NCBI GenBank assembly: GCA_950295325.1
Contig: OX485806.1
Location: 49,037,169 to 49,101,168, forward strand
Reading direction: 5' to 3'
DNA length: 64,000 bases
Origin: Polytrichum commune
Lineage: Eukaryota; Streptophyta; Polytrichopsida; Polytrichales; Polytrichaceae
Shown: piece after piece, positions 58,113 to 64,000 of the stretch
How the letters are laid out: each line of letters opens with the position of its first letter
Position numbering within the stretch: the stretch's first letter is position 1
Position numbers and translations under genes: made by a program
The notes under the pieces: model-generated
The model's database searches: none
Seen by the model: only the letters and a program-made list of their open reading frames with translations
Told to the model about the DNA's origin: nothing

Positions 58113-59792
58113 ATGTGGAACCTCCCCCATCGACTCGCCGGGCTCTCGATGTACCTGCCTCTGTGCGGGAAGTTCCAGCTCCTCCACCCATGCCCTCCGC
58201 TGCAACCCCCCCGCTGGAGGCTCGTCTTGGCCTGTATTCACCGCTACCGCCAGCACCAAAAGTTTCGGGTGTTCGGCCACTGCCGCCATTCGGAGCAGGA
58301 ATCAACATCCCTCTGCACCCCCCCCCCCCTCGAGAGTGAAGGGGCAATCAGTACACCGAAAATCGCCTCGGCCATTCCCGTAATCATGGCATGCATTAAC
58401 ATGTCCCTTGCAATTATGCACATGTACACAACAACATCCGAGGCAAGCAGAACACAACTTTCATACAAAAAACGCTCAAAAAGATGGACCGAAGACCATG
58501 GTGTGCACGCGGCACCCAACCCTTTTGCAAGGCATGCGCCCGAGGAGGACGAGCTGGAGCACCCTCATACCAAAGAGCTATTTGATCTGCTTGCTTGGCA
58601 CGTCCATGTGTTGGATGCCAAGTGGTATGTCAAACCACGCTCCACATGCTGGTTTGAAGAGTACTTGTTCAACATTTACACTCCCGACATGTTCTACGAC
58701 ATTTTGCGAATGCGAAGGAGAACATTTGACCGTTTGGTGCACGACCTGCGCCCATTCATTGAAGGACAACATACCCATTGGCGACAACCTGTTGGAGTAG
58801 AGAAAAAAGTTGTTGTCACACTATTCAAGCTAATGCATGGTGTTTCAATACCTCTAGTTGCCGACAAGGCAGCCATAGGCAAATCCACCGTGCACCAAAT
58901 CTTGAGGCAGGTTTGCTCCGCCATAAGCAACAATTTTGGCCACCTAATTGCTTGGCCGGCCGGACGGAGGTTGGCGAGAGTGACATCCGCGTTCCAATCC
59001 AAGCAATGGTTCCCGAACTGTATCGGAGCCATTGATGGATCCCATGTGTATATTCAAGCGCCGCCCAACAGTATTGTCGCGGCCGACCACCGCAACCGGA
59101 ACAAATCGTTCTCTATTTTATTGCAGGGCGTGGTGGATTCCAAATGCCCCTTCACATCAGTTAACATAGGGCAGCCAGGGAGTTTGCACGACAGCGCACA
59201 CTTCAAGTCATCTGAGCTATATCGTAAGGTGGAGGATGGAATTATGGGAGGATTCCATGACGACCCACTAACATGGCCGGCGGGACTCCCTTTTCCGCCC
59301 TACATTGTCGCAGACCGCGGGTACCCTCTCTTGAGCTGGTGCATAACACCTTTCAAGACGGGACCCATGGGGACACCTCTCACGCAGGAGGAAGCATGGT
59401 TCAATCGCAAGCATTCTTCAACCCGTATGAGCGTTGAACGGGGGTTTGGGATACTCAAAGCAAGATTCAAGGAAATTGGGTCCAAAACCTCTCTCAAACT
59501 AGAATTCTTACCCACCGTGGTGCATTCATGTTGCGTGTTGCACAACATCCTGCTTGCGAGCAAGGATCGTACTCTAGACCAAATTCTAATGGACTGCCAT
59601 TTGCCGTCAATGGATGTCAACGACACCGCCCGTGCTCAAGAGGACGAAGCTTTCCACCCTCCAAGGCCAATGGGCCTTGTGAGCGAGGAAAGAGCGTTGT
59701 TGGAAGGGAAGATGGCGAGGGAGGACATTCTAGACTACCTTGTGCGCATCCAAAATGCTGATCACGTTGCTAGGCATCCACAAAGAACATGA
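58113..59792 (+). CDS. PIF/Harbinger transposase (DDE_Tnp_4 nuclease)
   Basis: Cuts and pastes the element. Recognisable blocks: FYDILRMRRRTFDRLVHDLR, VVTLFKLMHG, IGKSTVHQILRQVC, then the catalytic core CIGAIDGSHVYIQAP (first Asp), SVNIGQPGSLHDSAHF, YIVADRGYPLLSW (second Asp) and SVERGFGILKARF (Glu), ending with HSCCVLHNILL. All three acidic residues are present and the frame is open throughout, so the protein looks intact. The start is uncertain: ATG at 58113 gives 559 aa with a Pro/Arg-rich leader unlike the family, while ATG at 58386 starts nearer the conserved part. The stop TGA at 59790-59792 overlaps the 3' end of the convergent Myb-like gene. Confidence 0.9.
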   Translation: MWNLPHRLAGLSMYLPLCGKFQLLHPCPPLQPPRWRLVLACIHRYRQHQKFRVFGHCRHSEQESTSLCTPPPLESEGAISTPKIASAIPVIMACINMSLAIMHMYTTTSEASRTQLSYKKRSKRWTEDHGVHAAPNPFARHAPEEDELEHPHTKELFDLLAWHVHVLDAKWYVKPRSTCWFEEYLFNIYTPDMFYDILRMRRRTFDRLVHDLRPFIEGQHTHWRQPVGVEKKVVVTLFKLMHGVSIPLVADKAAIGKSTVHQILRQVCSAISNNFGHLIAWPAGRRLARVTSAFQSKQWFPNCIGAIDGSHVYIQAPPNSIVAADHRNRNKSFSILLQGVVDSKCPFTSVNIGQPGSLHDSAHFKSSELYRKVEDGIMGGFHDDPLTWPAGLPFPPYIVADRGYPLLSWCITPFKTGPMGTPLTQEEAWFNRKHSSTRMSVERGFGILKARFKEIGSKTSLKLEFLPTVVHSCCVLHNILLASKDRTLDQILMDCHLPSMDVNDTARAQEDEAFHPPRPMGLVSEERALLEGKMAREDILDYLVRIQNADHVARHPQRT

Positions 59793-60918
59793 CAATAAAG
59801 AAAAATGAAATTGCGAGAGGTAGAGATTGAACACTGAACCTTGTAAGGGCATCCATGGAGGACGCCATCATGAGCAAGGCGGTCGTCATGTTCCCCAAAT
59901 TTTTTGTTCTTTCCGCTTCCAACTCATAAAGTTTTTGCTCCATGCTGAAAGTCTCCGCGTCCTTCTTTGCTAACCTGGCCTCCCGGGCTGTGTCGAATGC
60001 CATTACATCAGTCCTCCACACGCGCTTGTCCTTATCCTGCGCCTCCACACGTGAAAGGTATTCACAGTTGAATTCCTTAACAAAATCCACCAAGTTGTCA
60101 GTGCCGGAAGATTTTCGCTTCCGGCCCGTCGAGCCGGGTGTCTCATCGCCGGGTGTTGTCGGCGTCGCAGTGCTGGGTGTGGTGCTTGCGCTTGCAGTGG
60201 GACTACATGCTGGAACACAGCTGGGAGTGAGTGCAGCAGGTGGGCTGCGGCCAAAAAAATTCCTCAACGGTGCAGCTGGGCGATCGGAGTCCACGACATC
60301 CACTGGTTTACCAAAAATCTGCCGTTTCCCGACAAAGGTCTCCATTTCTGCATACATGAATTCCGTGAATTCCAGTGGCATCTTCCTGGTTCTAGACAAC
60401 TCCTTCTTCTCTTCTCTGCTCATGCCCCACCAATTGGCAGACCCCGAGCCTTCAATGTAATCCTTTAATTTTTTGTACTCCTTTATCAGCCCATCCCACT
60501 TGTTTGTAATCTGGTCTGCATCCCGCGCACGGAAACCAGGCACGCCCATGCAACCCGCCAAAACAACTTTCCATGCCGTGCTCCCATATACAAATTTCGC
60601 AAGTGAAGGTCTATTACAATTGTGCCTCCCATCCCACTCAATACGTTTCTGACCTATGAGGACGAGCATCTCGGACTCCGTCCAATTGGGACCCCGTGCC
60701 TTGTGAGGAAGCCCAGCCTGCGTTTGCGACGGAGCAGAGGACGCTCGACCACCAGACGACCCAGCACGGCTACGTCCACCCCTTCGTGTGGCTGCAGGTG
60801 TCGAGCAAACGGGCAACTGGGTGTCTAGGAAATCAGAGCCAAACTCGACGTTTGCATCTTCAAGCTGTTGACTCCCTGGAAAAGGCGAAGTATCACCCAA
60901 GTCCACAAAGTCCTCCAT
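59770..60918 (-). CDS. Harbinger Myb/SANT-like DNA-binding protein (ORF1)
   Basis: Partner protein of PIF/Harbinger transposases; in characterised systems it binds element ends and helps bring the transposase to the nucleus. The frame is open for about 382 codons from ATG at 60916-60918. After an Ala/Gly/Ser/Arg-rich leader, the trihelix-like domain reads RGPNWTESEMLVLIGQKRIE, ADQITNKWDGLIKEYKKLKD and GSANWWGMSREEKKEL. A Pro/Thr/Ser-rich linker follows (TPSCVPACSPTASASTTPST), then GRKRKSS, a basic possible nuclear signal, and a coiled-coil-prone C-terminal segment (FSMEQKLYELEAERTKNLGN). Its 3' end overlaps the transposase gene by about 23 bp on the opposite strand. Confidence 0.85.
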   Translation of the reverse strand: MEDFVDLGDTSPFPGSQQLEDANVEFGSDFLDTQLPVCSTPAATRRGGRSRAGSSGGRASSAPSQTQAGLPHKARGPNWTESEMLVLIGQKRIEWDGRHNCNRPSLAKFVYGSTAWKVVLAGCMGVPGFRARDADQITNKWDGLIKEYKKLKDYIEGSGSANWWGMSREEKKELSRTRKMPLEFTEFMYAEMETFVGKRQIFGKPVDVVDSDRPAAPLRNFFGRSPPAALTPSCVPACSPTASASTTPSTATPTTPGDETPGSTGRKRKSSGTDNLVDFVKEFNCEYLSRVEAQDKDKRVWRTDVMAFDTAREARLAKKDAETFSMEQKLYELEAERTKNLGNMTTALLMMASSMDALTRFSVQSLPLAISFFFIVMFFVDA

Positions 60919-62394
60919 CACTCCTGAACCACCCCTTCACACACAGAGAAGACAATCAGTGCTCGCACACAAAAGGTCAATGAAGAACATACATTGCCGG
61001 AGAAACGGCAGAGTCGACAACGCACACACAGAGGCAGTAGACATGACAGCAACTAAACATCGAACAGGAAATTCGGCCATCAACAGAAATCACGACACAT
61101 CAAAAATGCAACATACCTGCATAGCGAAGCTTCACAACAATAGAAGCAACGGCAAGAACGGGTGCATGCACCAGTTGAGAGGTATCAAAAAACCCGATGC
61201 GCACGAAGGGCTTCAGCACCAACTGATGTTGACTTTGATTGCAAGCGCGACAACACCGTGAAGCTCATCATATTCGAAGCGTGCACATGTGTGCCTGTCA
61301 ATCTGGTGCACATGGAATTTGCGTTGCAAAGGTCAGCTGCAAATGTCGGCCAATGCGAGACATCGCCAGCAAAGGCAGGGAAATTGTCAGCAGGCCCTGA
61401 ACAAGCAGGCGGTGCGCACCAGCTGGTGGCATGGGGTCAATTGCGGAAACCAGATTTCAACATCGGCAAGGCACACAACAATTGCAGGGAAAAGGAAATC
61501 CCGCGACAACAGCCAGGGGCAGATGTGCCGAAGGCCTCACAACACACCCCGTAAGCACATACAAGCAACAACCCCATTGTGGGTGCACCAACCCACCCCA
61601 CAAATTCTGGCCTAAAGCCTAAACCCTAAAGAAAACAGCGCATTTGATGCCACAGGAGAGACAACGACAGTGCACATGAAGGCCATTATTTTGGGAGTGG
61701 GCCTTGACCAAGCTTGTACAGGGAGGGAAAGCCCTCACACCACCAGCACATAACCGCTAAATCGCGCAATGCGGACACACGCGCAATCCCGACACATCAA
61801 CAATGCAAGCGGAGGTCCATGGCGAAAAAAACGACGCACTTACCAGATGGAATCGCCCAGGAGTCTTCGAAGCACGCCGGTGCAGTGATGCGATCGCAAA
61901 AACTCCCGCCAAAACGCTCGAAATCGAAAACGTCCTCCAAAGCACACACAGACACCTGTCCGTGTGCATCCACAAAGTCGACAATCTCCAAACCGGGACG
62001 ACCAACGGGCATGGCGCTCCGGGGGCACAGAGATGTGCGTGGAATCGGGTGGGGCTCCAGGCGAAGTGAGCTCCGGACACAGGTGCAAACCCTGGGGAGC
62101 CCAGGCGTGCGGAGCACGACCCCGTCAACACAAACAGGGCGGTGGCCGACAATATCTGTTAACGAAAACGCGTTTTCATCCATTGTCGCCCCTAACGTTG
62201 GTTTTGAGCAACGGTTGAAAACCCTTCATTCTGTGGGTTTGGCTCCGTTTGCTTACACGGCAGATGGCCCCCGCCTACCTCTGACACACCTACATGCGGC
62301 ATGGTCTGTAACCAGTGGATGCGACCCCCGTTAACTCTGAAACGCCAGCCACGGGACCAATACCGGGTTGTACACCCCTGGTGCGGCCCCCCCC
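60919..62394. other. right arm of Harbinger element, no confirmed gene
   Basis: Upstream flank of the Myb-like gene. Open frames (for example 61162-61554 and 61714-62334 on plus, 61797-62183 on minus) overlap in several phases and lack domains. A CCTAAACCCTAAA run lies near 61618. Confidence 0.35.
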
Positions 62395-62397
62395 TAA

Positions 62398-62673
62398 GAC
62401 TTCCAAATGTTTGGTGTTGTGTTCCACTTTCTTGGTCACCGTTATAACACGGGTAGTCCCATTACCTTTGATTATTACCAAATTCATACCCCAATCATGT
62501 AATAATTTGGCATTTTTTAACATTGTTACCAAATTTGTCTCATTAACATGGAACACAAAGCACTTACCACACCATTCTTCATCACTATGAATGTCATGAT
62601 GTAGAGGGTCCCATGGATGTTAATTCCAACATTCTCCACCTATCCTTAGTGGTAGTCTGGTCTGCCATACTTA
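62398..62673 (-). pseudogene. gypsy protease-to-RT linker, central piece
   Basis: Minus-strand frame reading FHVNETNLVTMLKNAKLLHD, then WGMNLVIIKGNGTTRVITVT and KKVEHNTKHLEVL, which stops at the Harbinger insertion point. The HDWGxNxxxIxGNGTxR pattern is typical of the segment after the protease in these gypsy elements. Its right end meets the MITE. Confidence 0.75.
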
Positions 62674-63168
62674 GGGGCGGTTTACACTATGGACCATGAA
62701 GTCGTCCCACGTAAGAGGCCTATTTTGCGTGGGACGACTTCATGGGACGACTTCCATGGTCCGAGTTACTAAAATATTATTTTTCATGGTTCGTGGGCCC
62801 TTCACTAGGTGTAAACCAAATGTGGACCATGAAGAATGACCATGCACCAAAAAGTGGAGTCATTAACTAAGTTGGAAAAAAAATCATTAAAAAAATCCAA
62901 AAAATCATTAAAACGGTATTTTTCTGACATGGGCCCTTGCTATTTTTCCTAGACCACCTCTTTTGCTTGTCCCAACGGAAAACCCGTTGGACCATGGCAG
63001 TGGATAGAGTAGGCTTAAAAAAACAAATTTGTGGATTTCAACCTCCGTGGTCACTCTGCCATTTTTTCCTTGGTGTAAACCCAAGTCGTCCCGGGACGAC
63101 TTCAACGTCCAATCACATCGCTTAGACGGCCGTGGGATGACTTCATGGTCCATAGTGTAAACCGCCCC
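62674..63168. mobile_element. Tourist-like MITE, 495 bp
   Basis: Inverted terminal repeats of 38 bp with one mismatch begin GGGGCGGTTTACACTATGG, flanked by TTA at 62671-62673 and 63169-63171, so PIF/Harbinger-mobilised. The interior repeats the word GAAGTCGTCCCACG in alternating orientation: a hairpin at about 62692-62745 and a perfect 20-bp palindrome at 63083-63102 (AAGTCGTCCCGGGACGACTT). It encodes no protein. Its termini differ from those of the 6.9-kb Harbinger next to it apart from the leading Gs. Confidence 0.9.
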
Positions 63169-63530
63169 TTAAGTTATCGGGTGTTGGCTTTGGGGACAAA
63201 AACCCTAATTCTGCCTAAGGTCTTTTGTGATGATATTGATATTGGATCCCCCATCCAACAATACACCCTCTACCGTCTTTTTTCCTATCTGCAATAAAAA
63301 CTACTTCCATTTGAGGATCAATGCTTACTGTAACTACTATCTCTTCTAGAATCATGAACGCACCTTTTTAACTGATTTGACTTGGTTTACGTGCAATCAG
63401 GTTTTGCATAAGGACTGGGGCTAGTTGCATTAGTAGTTTAAGAATAAAAATATACTTATTGTCAAGAACTTGTGAGCCTATATCAATCAATGGCCGGGGA
63501 TTCATGGCACTCAAGTAAAGTTATCTGGTA
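63169..63530 (-). pseudogene. gypsy aspartic protease remnant
   Basis: Minus strand shows VEGVLLDGGSNINIITKDLR, an aspartic protease active site in the DGGS form common in this gypsy group, followed by stops. Upstream (63300-63530), frame-shifted sequence (VVTVSIDPQMEVVFIADRKK) fits the usual lead-in. Inactive. Confidence 0.7.
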
Positions 63531-64000
63531 ACAAAAATCGGATGAGTCCATCAAAGAAGCTCGGATGGAGCTTACTTTAGTGAAACGCCTCCGAGTTGGC
63601 ATGTAAGACCTATTTTCTCCCTCATAGCTATTGTGAATTATTATTTATTTTGTAAATATCAATTAGTTGGCAAGGGACAATAATGTGGCTTTGGATGCCC
63701 TAAGCCTATTTTCTAACATCCCATGAGTTGTTTCCAAGGCCATGATGTGGCTTTGAATTCCACATGGTTATTTTAATAAATATCATAAGATATCAACGTG
63801 TACAATATATAATTATGACTTGTTGTCATAGACATATTTTTGTTCATAATTCATTTATTTTGCATGGGTGTGATTGCTCAAACAATTGTAATATGTCAAA
63901 ATAATATATATATCACCTTATGGTAAATTGGTGAACTAAAAAAAATAATTCAATAATATATATATATAAGGACATTTATTTTAAAATAATTAATATACAC
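63531..64000. other. no gene recognised
   Basis: AT-rich, ending in TATATATA-type runs. It may include more of the gypsy remnant but nothing is recognisable. Confidence 0.4.

Larger units (their letters stand above)
55487..62394. mobile_element. PIF/Harbinger DNA transposon, 6.9 kb, two-gene
   Basis: Bounded by TAA at 55484-55486 and 62395-62397 (a TTA duplication on the minus strand, typical of PIF/Harbinger) inside a gypsy reading frame, which fixes both ends to the base. The termini are G-rich and only imperfectly inverted: GGGGGTGCTGGGCCGGGAG against a reverse-strand end GGGGGGGCCGCACCAGGGG, about 13 of 19 positions. It carries a DDE transposase (plus) and a Myb/SANT-like protein (minus), both with long open frames, so the copy may be recent and potentially active. 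Its base composition is clearly GC-richer than the flanks. Poly-C tracts occur near 55640 and 58318. Confidence 0.88.
54770..63530 (-). mobile_element. gypsy remnant split by a Harbinger element and a MITE
   Basis: Parts of one gypsy pol gene lie on the minus strand at about 63169-63530, 62398-62673 and 54770-55483. Removing 55487-62394 plus one TTA joins EHNTKHLEV to CYAFQEGVTDELEDTLL in a single frame. Removing 62674-63168 plus one TTA gives an NLSMADQTTTK segment after the protease. The outer limits are approximate and no LTRs were found. Confidence 0.8.

Overview
The window reads as nuclear DNA of a land plant or close streptophyte relative. It has GT-AG introns, one plant-type multi-exon gene, AT-rich intergenic DNA, and many plant-class transposable elements (Ty3/gypsy, CACTA/En-Spm, PIF/Harbinger, hAT, a LINE-type RNase H fragment, a tRNA-derived SINE and MITEs). 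Several broken transposase fragments resemble families I know from mosses, so a bryophyte is my best guess; this is inference and no species can be named. There are no prokaryotic operons, CRISPR arrays or rRNA genes.

Layout. 0.3-1.5 kb: broken En/Spm-associated (Ptta-like) ORF, minus strand. 3.4-7.6 kb: non-coding repeat-derived DNA. 7.7-13.9 kb: decayed Ty3/gypsy element (minus; gag, zinc knuckle, protease, RT, RNase H, integrase). 14.1-15.4 kb: RNase H/C-terminal fragment of a non-LTR element (minus). 17.3-18.4 kb: GC-rich palindromic block. 19.6-22.5 kb: CACTA transposase remnant (plus). 23.0-24.8 kb: an inverted-repeat foldback and a broken transposase. 26.05-26.4 kb: gypsy scrap. 28.8-32.05 kb: the only convincing host gene, a DNA-3-methyladenine glycosylase I homologue in five exons. 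34.65-40.4 kb: a gypsy element carrying a cytosine-5 DNA methyltransferase in the same reading frame as pol. 41.5-42.5 kb: a SINE and an AT-rich tandem array. 44.2-45.0 kb: hAT remnant. 45.0-54.7 kb: AT-rich DNA without recognisable genes. 54.77-63.5 kb: another gypsy remnant (minus), split by a 6.9-kb PIF/Harbinger transposon (55487-62394) and a 495-bp MITE (62674-63168), both with TTA target duplications.

The most interesting system is the 34.65-40.4 kb retroelement. It encodes a DNMT3/DRM-like methyltransferase with catalytic motifs intact, placed where gag would be expected. The 13 nt directly after its 5' LTR are perfectly complementary to a site inside the LTR, which suggests Tf1-like self-priming. 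Its ends are circularly permuted, as if a two-LTR circle had integrated after opening inside one LTR. All four stops interrupting the methyltransferase-pol frame are TAG.

The Harbinger element carries its two expected genes convergently: a DDE transposase (plus) and a Myb/SANT-like DNA-binding protein (minus), overlapping by a few bases at their 3' ends.
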